DNA of 64,000 nt, taken from the NCBI RefSeq assembly GCF_000143535.2, contig NC_037318.1:1426001-1490000 (forward strand), read 5' to 3'. Shown in pieces: positions 1 to 12,171 of this stretch. Numbering within the stretch: the first letter of the stretch is position 1; each line of letters opens with the position of its first letter. Source of the DNA: Botrytis cinerea B05.10. Its lineage: Eukaryota > Ascomycota > Leotiomycetes > Helotiales > Sclerotiniaceae. Both the position numbers and the translations under genes were made by a program. Below the pieces are notes generated by a model. That model made no database searches, was not told where the DNA came from, and was given only the letters and a program-made list of their open reading frames with translations.

Positions 1-817
1 TGCACCTACCAACTCCCTTCGAACAAGCATTCAACTCATCACAATGTAGAACTAGTTCGTACAAACGCGAAGCAGAAGTCCTGTATTCGAACACCAATAC
101 CCAGAAACGAATTCGGCTCAAACTCAATGTAGAAGTTGAGGAATAATATGAAACGCTCCAAGTTTAGATTGGGAAATAGGTGGGATAAGAATTGTGCCAT
201 ACTTTTAAAGTTGAAATCTCAGGTTTAAGAAGCGACAGGGGAAGTACGGCAGGGAGAATTAGCGGGGGTTACACGTTGTGTTACTTAAGACGAGATGAAA
301 CTTTAGAAATGTTGAACGTTTCTTATTCTTGCTGAGATGAAGTTGTGTGGGTTTCGATTTGTGTATTTCAATCCTTACTTTCTGAAGTAGGTGGGGGCCA
401 TAATTGTGAACGGGGTAGAAGGGCATCAATGAGTTTAAACTTAAACCAAGGGATCTGGAAGGTAACAAGACATGATGTCAATTGAGATACGCCCAGAACT
501 TTATATCACGAGACAACTATGAGAATCATGAATCATCAATCTTCACGGGAGGAGTCATGGGAAAGCGGAGGCGGTACAATTTCAACCTATCAAAGCTACA
601 AAAATGCAACGGTGTGCTGGATCTCAGATAGCGAGTTCGTCGAGGAGGCTATGTAATGTCGATCAAACATGCCGGGCGGAAGGATTAAAGGTTATCATGA
701 CTTCACGCCTCTTGCCACTTCTGATCACCAGGTAGATATTTGCAGGATGTTCAATAGCTTTGAATGTCGTTCCACTAAACAGTAGGTCAGTGGTGTATTC
801 AAAACAATCATGGGAAT
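1..817. other. intergenic, no gene seen
   Basis: No reading frame here has a plausible start, splice signals or a recognisable family motif. It is AT-rich sequence downstream of the esterase that ends at 818. Confidence 0.5.
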
Positions 818-2200
818 CTAACGTACGTAAAGGGTATCGTGAAATATTTCTGGGCCATTTGCATACAACTCCCAGCCAAACTTCATTCTCACATACTGTA
901 TTAGATGGCTCGCGACCTTGATGTGCCCCACGTCAGTTGGGTGGTACGCTGGATTGATATCGTTGTGTTGCATCAAGCCGGTGGTGTTGAAATAAGATAC
1001 GAATGGGGCAGATCGTTGATGGGACGAATAAGTGGAATTGGTACGCGGATTGTATAGTACTGGATTGGATAGATATTTCTCGGAGTTGAAATATTGATAT
1101 ATGTTGTATATTTCAGAGGCAAATCCTTGAGCTTGCGCGTAAGAATTTCCATAGGCAAAGAAACCCTCCCAGAGAGACTAATCGTATCAGTAATGTTCAT
1201 GCGCAGCCTGTAAACTTGGACTTACCATCAAAACTATTTGAGCATTCGGCCAGACCGCGTGAATACCCTCAATCAGTAAGGTATACTGAGCGACGTATTC
1301 AGAGCTAGTAACATTGATCGCCCCATTGCTGTCATTAGTCCCCAGGTTAATCACTACAATATCTGCATCATCTTGCTTTGAAAAATCCCAAAGTTCTGGT
1401 TTATCTCCCCATATTTGAGTAGCCCGAGGACTAGTATCAGAAGTATAGTACCATTGGTGAAACATTCCTCTAGTATTACCCCAACACAATTGGTCGACCA
1501 GACAAACGCCTGGATATGCTGTAATGGAATACTCGGTGTTTCCAAGACCGGCTCCCATACCATAGGCAAAGCTCGAGAGCCCTTCTAGAGTAGCTGTATA
1601 ACCCGAAGAGAGAGAATCTCCAATGAATTCGATGGTCCTCGAAGACTTGGGAATTTTGATCAAACGTTCGCCCTTACTCAAATGGACGGCAGAGATCTGG
1701 ACACCATACGCCCAATTTGTGACTCTGAGCTCAAACGTCGATGGATTTATAGGCCAACCGACATCAATTGCAGGTGATTCTGGACTAACCAGTAAATGCG
1801 TGGCATTTGTAGTGATGTTTGTGAGCTGCCAATCCTGACCATTCACTCGATATCCAACTAAAACAGTGTCCGAGGTCAAAGGCCCAAATGTAATAGCGAC
1901 TTTCTCTCCCGTAAATCCAAATTTGAGACCGGGTGCTCTGAGGGTTTTTAGTCTTCTCTTTTCGTCTGAAAGTAATTCAGAAGGGATAACTTACGACCAC
2001 CAAGAAACATATTTACTATCCCATCGTCCTTTGTAGGAGAGTTCTGGCGCGCTGGGAGGGTAATCAGCGAAGACAGAGCTATTGAGGTCTATCTTCGTGT
2101 CAGGATAATTTGTGATGCGGACTTGATCATTCTGCCAGATTGTTGCAGTCACCACGCAGGAAAGAGACAAAATTATGCTTGAAATCATAGAAGACTTCAT
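818..2200 (-). CDS. secreted SGNH/GDSL carbohydrate esterase (acetylxylan esterase-like, CE2-type)
   Basis: Three exons on the minus strand, 2200-1995, 1937-1226 and 1177-818, join to a 425-residue protein. Both introns have GTAAGT donors; the first ends CCCTCAG and the second, with a TTACTGATAC branch region, ends GATTAG. The start at 2200 gives an N-terminal signal peptide (MKSSMISSIILSLSCVVTAT). Seen motifs are the serine block IEFIGDSLSSGY, the block VVINLGTNDSN, and near the C-terminus NPAYHPTDVGH, whose Asp and His complete the Ser-Asp-His triad of SGNH hydrolases. The order of a non-catalytic beta-type N-terminal half followed by the SGNH half resembles family CE2 fungal esterases that deacetylate plant cell wall polysaccharides. 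The exact substrate is inference. Several NxS/T sites suggest secretion with glycosylation. It is divergent from the Cnl1 gene across 1.2 kb. Confidence 0.85.
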
Positions 2201-3421
2201 TTTGACAACGCGCGAGTTACAAAAATCACAACAGAAAAAATCGTGGAAACCATACTGCTACGAGGCCGTTACTTATAAGACTGCAGATGGATTGAAGCAA
2301 CATTGGCAAAGTCAAAATCACGATCGTTTGCGGGGTAATTGTCCAGCGAGCGAAAATGGGATTTTATTTTCCCGAGGCGGCTGTATAGTGGTTGCATCCT
2401 ATGCAAACTTTCTGAAGATGTGCAACAACGAGAACACAACTCGGGACTGATCAATCAAGTACTGTCAGTCACAATCGCATAACTGCTCATGCACTACATG
2501 AGGGTATCCGCACCGGAAGATCGAGCCGCACTCGCGAAGGGGTATTTGTAGATAGCGCGTCAACAAGGCCATTGAATATTCTGATGTGCATTTCCTTTCC
2601 TTTCGTCCATAGATCTCGTATCCGGCGGATGGAAGTGTATGATCTCAAAGTCTTCCATCGACAATGAACGGCGACATTGACATTGACATTGACGTGGATG
2701 TCGATGTTAATTTTGACGTTGTTGAGCGATGGTAGTCTTCAGCTTGATCGGACGCGGGTGATATGATACTTGCATAACTGCAGGCATAAATGCACAAAAG
2801 TTTTATGCATGCACCACCATGCTCAATCTTTCCTAGCACCGAATGACCACTTCAATTATCCGTATTTGGCGGGAGGAAGGTCGCACACACAACGACCATC
2901 GTCGAACTTCTATTCTCAACCACTCATCACCATTACTTTCATTCTTTCCCGTGTATAATTATATTTGTTTAATTTGAATTATCCCTTAATACTAAACCAC
3001 CTTCCTAACAGAAATCCACCGATACTTTATACTCTCGTGCGGAAATCACCTTGAATCAAAATATTGCAGAGGAGGGAACAAGTCAATGGAAAGAGCCTAC
3101 GTATCGTTCTCAGCTGATCTACTCGCTCATATATAAAAGGAAAGGTATCCAAAATACCAGAACCGATTGTGGATCTTGTATTGCCTCGTTCAACTGTCTC
3201 TCGTCAAAGCTCAACTTTCGCGGAACCAAACTTTGAACCTATACTATCACCAAGCTAAGGGGGAAGGGACTCCTGGAAAATGATCTTTCCTGAATCACAA
3301 CTGCCATGAAGTTTACAGCACCTTCACAGTTCTCTGTGAGGGTGTCGAAATCATCTAGTAGACTTCTGACATCGCTTGGCATCATCAAGAATTCATCGAA
3401 TCACCAAGAGGTCTAGAACCA
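2201..3421. other. divergent intergenic region between esterase and CNL1
   Basis: This must hold promoters for both flanking genes. A degenerate GACATT repeat (gacattgacattgacattgacgtgg) occurs near 2672-2700. I see no supported gene; the short open frames lack motifs and conserved splice sites. Confidence 0.5.
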
Positions 3422-3952
3422 ATGGCCTCACCTGCCCCATCTGTCCCAGATACTCAGCTCAACCTAACGGCTGATGAGATTGCTCTTCTCCGACATCATC
3501 AAGTACAAGCTGCCGTGACTGCAGGTTCCAGCTCTTCTCGCGCAGCCTCGCGAGCCTCGTCACAAGGTCTCCTCCTACTCGACACCACTTCGCTCGCAGC
3601 TCTTGGGCGGCATTTTGACAATCTCATATCACAAATCAGTGCGAGGCTCGACTATCTTTCTGAGCAATCTGCTATTGTTGCACAGCAACAATACGATAAT
3701 GCAGGGAACGCGATTGCTATGGCGGATGCGGAAATCGCTCGCTTTCATGATATACTCAGGCAAATTGATGAGCTGGAATTGGATTTCGACCGCATACGTC
3801 ATATCAGGGATATTGTGAGGGGTTACCGACAGCGAGTTGAGGAAATGGAACAAGCTGTGGATAGAAGCGCTAGCGGGCATACGAGTGGTAGTAGACATCG
3901 GCATAGGCATCATCATGAGAGCTCTGGCAGTTCGAGAAGACATCGAAGATGA
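3422..3952 (+). CDS. CNL1: BLOC-1 subunit Cnl1-like protein
   Basis: A single exon encodes 176 residues. Residues about 15-60 hold LNLTADEIALLRHHQ followed by a serine/alanine-rich stretch (SSSSRAASRASSQGLLLLD). Residues about 60-150 form a long predicted coiled coil (ALGRHFDNLISQISARLDYL, then DAEIARFHDILRQIDELELD and IRHIRDIVRGYRQRVEEME). This order matches what I know of fungal Cnl1, the CNO-like subunit of the biogenesis of lysosome-related organelles complex 1, which acts on endosomes. The C-terminus is unusually rich in His and Arg (RHRHRHHHE), a low-complexity tail. Length is close to the family norm. Function in this organism is inferred from family membership. The frame on the opposite strand at 3629-3994 is a shadow. 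Confidence 0.78.
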   Translation: MASPAPSVPDTQLNLTADEIALLRHHQVQAAVTAGSSSSRAASRASSQGLLLLDTTSLAALGRHFDNLISQISARLDYLSEQSAIVAQQQYDNAGNAIAMADAEIARFHDILRQIDELELDFDRIRHIRDIVRGYRQRVEEMEQAVDRSASGHTSGSRHRHRHHHESSGSSRRHRR

Positions 3953-6355
3953 AACCGTTAGGCATGCAATATTTGAGTTGGAGGACGGAACCAAAACCCC
4001 GGTGTTAGGATCATTATATACTGGACTGGTTGATGATATAATGGAGGTGAAGGGAAAGGGGTCGGTTGTGTTTTCTTGAATGGACTAAAACGGGAATCAG
4101 TGGAGAAATCAGGCTCGGACACACTGAGAAGAAATATTTGCCTCACGGCTGGAGAAGGGACAGCCTCGCGGCCGGCGTTCGATTTGAAATTTTTGGTTTT
4201 TTGAGATGATTTCCTTTGAGGATAGCGCCAATACCCATTTTCCGATATTGGGGAAGTATCAGATCTCGAATGTAGATATTCGAGAGTTTATTTTATGAGT
4301 TTGGGGCGGAGCAAGCGACTGATTTATCATTCTGAAAATGTGTAATTTATCATTTTGAAAATGTGTAATTTTTGGGGGAGATTTTTACTTTTGATTGAAT
4401 AAATCAATTAATTTTGTTTGGTTGGCAAAACTGGTCATTAAGCGTCATATCGAACCCCCTTTGAGATCCTCGTTTACGTATATTTCTGTGCGTTTCTTCG
4501 TGATTATTAGTGACGATAGTATCATCCTGGGCTACGATGAGATGAACGAGCCATGTCAGATCATTTGAGATGACCTCATCTAACTACGGTACTCGCGACA
4601 AATAGCAATCTTGCTGCAGCACTCACTCAAACTCTCACATTAATCATGTGCCAATGCAATCAAGGATCCAAAGCGTTCTTTGCTGAATAATTAAAGGATA
4701 CTTACTTTACTTGTCTTTACGTTTACCAAAAAGTTTTGAAGATTTACAAATCGCCAAGATCTATAGCGATGAAGATGATGAAGAGGCTAGTCAAAGGCCA
4801 TTTGTTGCATCTATCTCAACTGGAGGAGGGAAGAGCAAAGACGCTTTCGCGGTTGTATATTACTGCTGTGCGTATGAGAATAGCCACTTGCTGGAAGTGT
4901 GCGTTCTGGCCTCCTTTCTTGGAGGTCCTTTTGCATAACGGCTTAAGGTGGGAAAATAAACATATAGGTTGATTACTTATTAGGTAGTTTGAGGGCGGAG
5001 ATCAAAATTCGATAAAATATGCTCAAGTGGGATTTTAGGGAGTCAAAAGCTTGCCTGCTAAAATTTGAATTGCTGATGATTACAATCATTCTCTATTCCC
5101 AACAGATGGGTGCATCTTCATGCCAGGCATGTTTTTCCTCGTAGTCGCTGTTTAATCACTCGCTCTGATCCCATTTCGACCATTCTTTATTCATTCACCG
5201 AATGTCAATTTACACCTGTCCATTTGCGATCCCATCCCGCCGTCGCCCACCAGCAAAATCTGCATCAAAAAATGCAAAATGATATTCAACATACAACAGT
5301 GGGGATTCGCTGGTGGTCACCCACCCAACTACTAATCCACCGATCTGAAGCTTGTGTATGGCAGAGCGGACGGGATGCCCAATTCTCTTCAGTCTATGGT
5401 CGTATGTGATAGGAAGTATCAATATGGAGTATATAATGTAATAGTGGAAAGGCTGGTGGCTTGTAAAATGTGTTCAATCTGACGATGGACCAACTCCCTT
5501 TGATGCATCTCTTGATCTAGATCTCCACTTCTTGTCGAAAGACTTAATCATATTGTTGCTGTATACCAAAGAAAGCTCTTGACAGCTGGCGTCGGCTGAC
5601 GTGGCACGAAGGCACAGTCTACGTGGATGTGATCTATGCAGCATGATGAGAAAACTCGACTAGCATGCCAAAGTATGCCTAGTGTAATACGTGGGCTATA
5701 TTTATAGTATCAATCTAATCCGCATCTTATGACATTGGCAGCTCATAATTGTGAAAGAATGCTTTAGAAGTTCGGCGTCGAACATTGCGCTCGATCCGTA
5801 GACGAGACCAAGGAAGCGTAGGTAAGAGTCGAATTCTGAGGAATGGCGGCGGGCAGTTTTAAAAGTGTGACGGGCACGTTCAAACTCGACACCTCTGAGC
5901 GTAAGGGACAATTGGCCTATTGCTGTCTTTCGTGAGAAAGATCACAACAATAAGAGCTAATCTTAAATCCATACCTAATTAGAATTACAAAAGTCCCAAG
6001 CACCAACAGAATCAGCACTCGAAACCATTGATACTAGTTTGTTAAGCAATATTATCGAGCCTATTCATGTTGCACCGTTGCAGTTCATGTTTAAAGAAAT
6101 GTAAAGACCGTATAATTTTACCGTGGCTTCCTTTCTGCTTCAATGAACCAAACATTTACCAACTTTAATTTTTAAGGTTCGGGTATCATATTGAGTGATG
6201 CTTTCCATTGATTAATACTTCTAAACAGATTACAATATCGTGTTTGGTAGGTGAGTGTAATCATATAGACTTTGAAGCGCGTGTTGAGAAGAAAGGGGAG
6301 AAGGGTTAAGTCATTTTCGATAAGTAGTAATTGAATAATACACGATTGGGTGATT
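3953..6355. other. intergenic region, 2.4 kb between convergent genes
   Basis: Lies between the 3' ends of CNL1 and the RelA/SpoT-domain gene. Two short frames look faintly protein-like: around 4711-4938(+), acidic, DEDDEEASQRP, and 5702-5911(-). Neither has a convincing ATG, splice structure or family match, so I do not call genes. A TTATCATTnTGAAAATGTGTAATTT unit is repeated in tandem near 4324-4372. Confidence 0.45.
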
Positions 6356-8648
6356 TTAGCTTGAATAGAAGGCGTCGTGTCTTCTTCGCCGTATAATCGG
6401 TCGTGAACTGATTTGCCGTTGCCCTGTATTGTCGCGGATTGACCCTACGGAAACAATGGGAATTTCTAACTCAGGGCTTGGAGTGGGATCCGGTTGTAGC
6501 GTCACGAGGTGAGTATTTGAATCATCGGAAATAGAAGAACGCCCTAGGGAGCGTGCGAGTTTGTAACCCTCCTCTACTTGCGCCCAATTCCCTCGAGAGT
6601 GAAGTCGGTATAGGAGACTTAGAATGCCTTCTACGCTGTCCGATGATTCTCGCAATTCAGGAGATATTATCGCCGAAACCTCAGGCCTAAGCAGTCTGAG
6701 TGTCAAAATTGGTGGATCAATAAGTTCCCATGATCTTGAGTCGGGATGTTCGGAAGAAAGCCACAACTTTGAAGGTTTGAAGAACTGCTGTTCGATTGGA
6801 CTTTTCGACTCGGCAGACAGTAATTTTATTTCGTCCCAGACATCGTATGATAGCGCCGAAGACGTTCGATCTTAATAGTAGCTTACAAACCCAGTGATCC
6901 AATATTGTTCGAGGTCTTGAATTCTAGTTTGAGGGCTGAAGTTTTTCGGGAGCACTGATTTGAGAGTAAAGAACCTGGTCATGATTCCGGGCACAAGAGT
7001 ATTTTGTAGATCACCGAAGTCCATCATTCTAATGATGCCGATGGTACGCGATAAGAGAGTTGCAAGTATGACCCATGGATCGCGCTGGCGATTAAGAAGC
7101 CCATGGCAGTAAGAAATGATAGTCTGGGCATCTGCGGCGTCTCCGCAACGACTACAAGATTGGGGAGTCAGTATGTGACCACCAGGTAAATCTTTGAGAG
7201 GTTAAAAAAATTTGAACAGTATTAAGGAACCCAAATTGAGCCCGTAACCCCAGATACAGAAATAGAGTTTGAAAATGGGATAAAATGAGGTGTCAAGAAC
7301 AAAAAGGTTTGTAAACTGAACGAACATACGGATGATAAGGATGGAGGATATCAAGAATCTTTGTCATTGATGGCTTAGGTGTGTCATCTACACAAAGAAA
7401 CCTGTCTTCGACGCCCAGGTAGATTGCCATATTAAGACCATGCACAAAATGCGTAGCCCAGAATTGGGCAATCGGGCCCAGCATCCCGGCACCATTAAGT
7501 TCTAGAGAGGGAGGCTGGGCCTCAAATGTACCTTTACAAAGTACTTGTAACATAAACAGAGAGATATTATCGCGACGGACTTCTTTATCTTGATCTTGGA
7601 AGATTTCATCAACGATTGATTCAACTTTGGAGTGCTGATGATCACCAGTCGTTTTCAGAATCTCAAAAAGTTCAGGCAAGCTCTTCCAGTCATGTGAAAC
7701 CAGAGGTTTTGCACGTTCAGAACAGTACTTTTCGATCCAGACACCCAGTTCATGATGGCTTATTGCGAACGCAGATTTGTCTTTTGTCCGTTGATCCTGC
7801 CGTATTTCTATACATGTTTCGAGTTGGCGTAGGGCACCTTCGCCTGTCATCACGATGCCGTTAATAATGTCCAATACTTGCTCTTCCTCGCGAGATATCT
7901 TTTGATCTTGCGATGCAAGTGGCTTATACAACATGTCATGCTCTATCTCAGACCACACGTGCATTATCAAAGTACCGATTTGGATCTCAACTTTAATGTC
8001 TTTCCAAGGGGAGATTTTGGCAGGTGGAATGTCCTTAGTTGCCAGTTTCACAATAAGATGGGTCGCTCTATAGCCTGGAAACTCCCCCTTCACGAGGTCT
8101 GCTGCTTTTCCAGCCGCACCAGGCTCATTGAGTACCTCGATGCAATTTTCAAGCTTCTGTGCAATGTCAGAATCCTGATCTTTGCGCCATTTACTGGTGA
8201 CTTGTAGTCTATTACTTAGCAGGCTGATAACTCGCTCTACATCTCCTGGAAAGTAAAGCGAGATACGCAGGCCACTAAAATCGTGTAAAGCATCGAGGAT
8301 TTGTTGAGGGCCCTGGAATGGTCCTATCTCTTCCTCACATTGCTCTTGGCCCAAAATACGGCACCAGTCCGGCCAACTCCAACCCTTTGATTGAACTACA
8401 GTACGAAGGCGTTGTCGAGCTATTCGTTCTCTCTGGCGTCGCCGGAGAGTTCCCTCAGCTGACTCCCATTTCTTAATCCGATGTGTTATCGGAGGGTGGC
8501 GTATGTTTCCTGATGTCAGAGCCTTGTTACAGATATCAATGACTTTTGTAGTGTAAGCTTCCATTGTATCTAACTTGCTGTCAAACAAAAACCGGACAGT
8601 TTCTAGGTGATTTTGGAAGTGATCTTCTGACACATTTTGAGACGCCAT
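6356..8648 (-). CDS. RelA/SpoT-domain protein (putative (p)ppGpp synthetase-like), fungal
   Basis: Exons 8648-7330, 7151-6887 and 6808-6356 join in frame to 678 residues. The first intron (GTATGT...CTTGTAG) fits phase 2; the second (GTAAGC...GCCGAG) is less certain. Residues about 50-245 carry the RelA/SpoT nucleotidyltransferase signatures: THRIKKWES (Arg57, Lys59, Glu62, Ser63), LHDFSGLRIS (Asp123, Gly126, Arg128), GYRATHLIV (Tyr193, His197), and VEIQIGTLIMHVWSEIEHD with YK (Glu221, His230, Glu234/Glu236, His237, Lys242). In bacterial enzymes this fold transfers pyrophosphate from ATP to GDP or GTP. No HD hydrolase, TGS or ACT domain is seen, so the layout is that of a small synthetase with a long C-terminal extension (residues about 270-678) that I do not recognise. 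The usual Arg of EIQIRT is Gly225, so activity is uncertain. No signal peptide; probably cytosolic. Confidence 0.82.
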
Positions 8649-9437
8649 GATAGGAGTTGGTATAACCAGTACTACGGGAACCAGACTCTATTTAGGACTG
8701 AAGAAAACATTCAGCAAGATCAAGTATATACATCCAACGTGCTGGTGGTGTGGGGTAGAAGCTTACCTCAGCTGGATTCAGCCTCAATAAGACCCTGTTT
8801 GATACCACCGAAGCAATCAGAGCAATCAGAGCATAATCTACATCAATTGATTCGCTGGAATCTTTTTAATAGATAATATTAGAAATCCACCAGGGGACAA
8901 TCTCCAGAGATTCAAATCAACAAGAGTCGGAAAATCCAAGAGAAGACAGTGATAATACACACTCGTGGTATTTCATCCTCCGTCAAGAGTGCAACAACTC
9001 CCCATTTTCTTTCCAAACATTCAACAAGATCCAATCACACACATCAGTCCAAAGATACAAACTCAGTGAGAACAATGGAAATTCCATATGCATAGTGGAG
9101 ACCTGTTGCGTTGTTAATTTTACTTTGTGAAATAACAATACGAAAGTTGAAAATAAGTTGGTTGAAGTTCGACCACTTAAGAAACCAGTTGTTACCAGGA
9201 GCGGTGACTATCATTACTAATAAGGTCTACACATCCAAGACTCTGGTCAGCATGGCGTGGCAGATAATGCCATTGAACTTTTTTTTCCAATTGGAAAAGC
9301 ATAGCATCACGCAGAGAAGCAAAGGGATTGAGACAAAATTAAATTGCAAAATTCATGATATCATCATATTCGTAAATGGAGTCTACAAGCGCTTCATGAG
9401 CTCCAAAAAACGGCCCCACAACTCCTTGATAGATTCA
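8649..9437. other. intergenic, promoter of the RelA/SpoT-domain gene
   Basis: Lies between two genes on the same strand, upstream of 8648 and downstream of the Rab escort protein gene. The open frames at 8637-8876 and 9111-9503 on the plus strand show no motif, and I treat them as chance. Confidence 0.45.
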
Positions 9438-11159
9438 TCAGTATTCCGCGCTCTCAGCATCATCATCATTCATTCCATTACGTTCTTCAAATACCAAGAA
9501 TGACGTTTCATCAGTCCCACCAGAAACCCTTTTCCACTCCTCCTCGACCTCTACCAAGACTTGATCGTTGAAGGCGAGGTCTAGTTTGTCTTTACTTCCT
9601 TGCTGCTCGTAGTGTACGCTATAAAGCACTTGCCCACCATCACCCTCCGTTGTTTCGAGAAGCTTGGAGATGGCATCCTCTAGAAGGAGCTTTCCGGCCT
9701 GTGTGGTCGAAGATTCAGGAAGAAGAGTAGTAATGTATAGGATGCCTGGATCCATCATCAGTTGTTTGTACTTGCAAAAGCCTTGAATGAATTGGAAATG
9801 GAAGTAACATGATCAGAAAGTTTTAGTATTATCTTCAATGAAATTCAGACAATGTAGATAAGTTTTAAAGTTTGTTCATCATATAATGCGTGCGTGGGTA
9901 AATAGGAAAAAGGATGATACTGACATTGACCTGCTGGGCATTCGCCAGTTTCGCTAGAATGAGCCATAATATATACCGGATAATCTTGACTGAAATCGGA
10001 TGCTACTATGGTTCTCGCTGGGAAAACGACCACAGATGCGGCAGAGGTTGGAGAGCCTTCCACTGTACTAGTGAAAAGGGATGCCAAAGGTGATAATACA
10101 ATGGCCATGATTTTGGCAACCCGGATTCCAGCGGCAGGTGCATCATTATCAATTCGAGTAATGTATTTCGTATTAACCTTCTCGTCATTCGTTAAATCGA
10201 CTTCATGTGCAGTGACACCTTGCGCCTCAATGATTGTCGAACCGCGGATGCCAGTCCCAAGAACATATACACCGCCACCGACTGCACCGGCTCTACACGC
10301 AACTTGCGCAATTTCAGCGCCACCACCCCATTTAGGTACGACAGCCCCGAATCCAGGACCAAAGACGCCAATCGATGTCAGATGCCTCTGAATTCTCGGC
10401 AGCGCATATTCTACCTTCGTTTCCTCAAGTGTATCGAGTGATAAGGTCAAAGCTCCGATGAGTATCTGCAGATTCTCGGGAAGCTTAAAGTCATCTGCAA
10501 GGAACTGTGACAACCCCATCTCAGCTTTGCCTTGCCAAACCTCAACTTGATTCTCATAATCCACGACAAATTTCAAGAATTTCATCAGTGATCGCTTGGC
10601 GCGATTGTCGATACTGTTGTCTTGGAAGATATCTTCTCGACCTGATGGCAGACGTTTCAGTGCTGCATCATCATATAAGAACCAGCTACCGACAGCTTGA
10701 AATTCGAGTTGTTTGTAAACTTTTGAAGCTACGAGGGCAGATAGGAGCGGTGATCGCGTGTATATTATTTGTGGTGAAAGGGTAAAATTGTATGCTCTCG
10801 AGAAGCCCAGCTTTTCTTTGAGAGTAGAGTTGTATGTTGCAGAAGCATTTCTGAACGTTGATGTGCCGCTCTGCGAATGAAATCGCTTCACCCAAGCATC
10901 TGTTTCTTGCAGACTAAAGGCTGCTTCTTCGTCTCCATAGTACTCATTATTGTCGACATGTAATATCTTTTTGTTTGAACGAGAGAGGGCTCTTTATGGT
11001 ACTATGTTAGTTAGTTTCCTTCTTGAGATTGCCGCGTGTTCCGCGACCAAGCTCCACAGCAGGATGTGTAGGGCTGTGAACTTACAAGGCAAGCAATGAA
11101 TGCTTCAAACCAGTTCCTTCAATCACCAAGTCCCATTGCGTTTCGCTCAACGATTCCAT
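9438..11159 (-). CDS. MRS6: Rab escort protein (Rab geranylgeranyltransferase component A), Mrs6-like
   Basis: Three exons, about 11159-11086, 10991-9925 and 9781-9438, give about 494 residues. The first exon ends at a GTAAGT donor and encodes WDLVIEGTGLKHSLLAL, the dinucleotide-fold motif of the GDI/REP superfamily. The second exon starts ALSRSNKKILHVDNNEYYGD and contains the superfamily signature HVD-N-x-YYG. Later segments fit too: IYTRSPLLSALVASKVYKQL; a P-x-GG-like stretch VVPKWGGGAEIAQ; and GGGVYVLGT. The protein presents newly made Rab GTPases to the prenyltransferase and delivers them to membranes. The last junction (donor near 9924, GTCAGT; acceptor near 9782) is the least secure because two donors give phase 1. 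The last exon, ending in an acidic tail, starts GILYITTLLPES, like the family's final beta strand. Confidence 0.88.
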
Positions 11160-12171
11160 TTTTCTCGATTACGAAAAGTTTGTGCAATTTATAATTGAAG
11201 CTTGGTGGGTCAATCCTTGAGCTCACTAGCCCGATCGCTAAAACCTTACCAAGCCCAACCGGGCTTAGCTTCTGACATTCTAAGCTTTGATAAACTTCCC
11301 GCGAAACTTTTTTTTCTTTCTTTTTTCAATCAGTCGTCCGACACAATTCAAATCTTCTCATTTCTCATGAAGATGCGGTCGTACGGAAAAGTCTTTCAGT
11401 AGATTTTTCTAGTTGGACGAAAGACCAATTCAGCGTCCTGTATCTACTGCTCTGGAAACTATGTTCTGAAGGAAGCGGTTCGTAAAGGTGTGCTACATAT
11501 TAAATGGCGAAGGGAAAATATTCAAAAGGCTGGAACTTGTTTTCGGCGCCTTGGGTATTATCAGGCATAAAGTGGAAGGTTTTTCGATCAGCGACAATCA
11601 CGAAGACTGGATGTCAAGGCTCTCGAATTGCAGATGCAGATGCTGCAGGTTTTCGACATGCAGTATAACAAGACACGTTGACGTGGTTCCGAATCTCAGG
11701 GAATACAAAAGCCGTGCCTCTTTCTGGTCGACATGGATATAGTAACTACAACGTTCTATCTGCCTGTCTATCGGAGGGCCAGGTCTAACGGTCGCCCATT
11801 CACCTGATTCGCCTCGTTATACAGTATTGCTACCGCATAAGTCTTGTCGCAGATTTACACAGCATATAGACACTTTATTTTTATGTAGCACTTAAATTCA
11901 AAATTTAACTCGGAGATGTGTTGTTTGTGATCATTAATTGTTTGAGATTATAAACAGTGCCGACTGATGAGCCTGTGATAGATTACAAATAATAGTTGCG
12001 TGTGCACTCCAAGCAGAGATGCCCACAAATGCCCGCCTTGATGCCATTGGTATAAGATGTATTGGGATTCTGGCCCTCTCCCGTTGACCCAAACACCGCC
12101 GTCCGTTAAAAATATATTGATCGTATGATCGTCCGTTCCGTACAATCAACCTGCCCACAATCAGGATCAAA
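11160..12171. other. intergenic, promoter of the Rab escort protein gene and 3' flank of the ferric reductase gene
   Basis: No gene seen. Short frames at 11202-11402 and 11488-11742 have no motif. Confidence 0.45.

Noticed and set aside
4711..4938. Acidic frame (SDEDDEEASQRP) that looked like a protein piece
   Set aside because: No ATG at a sensible place, no splice context, no known family; may be a relic but cannot be supported.
5702..6060. Minus-strand pieces with a hydrophobic stretch (VLILLVLGTFVILI) followed by a second frame
   Set aside because: The donor and acceptor phases do not join the two parts in frame and no start codon is found.
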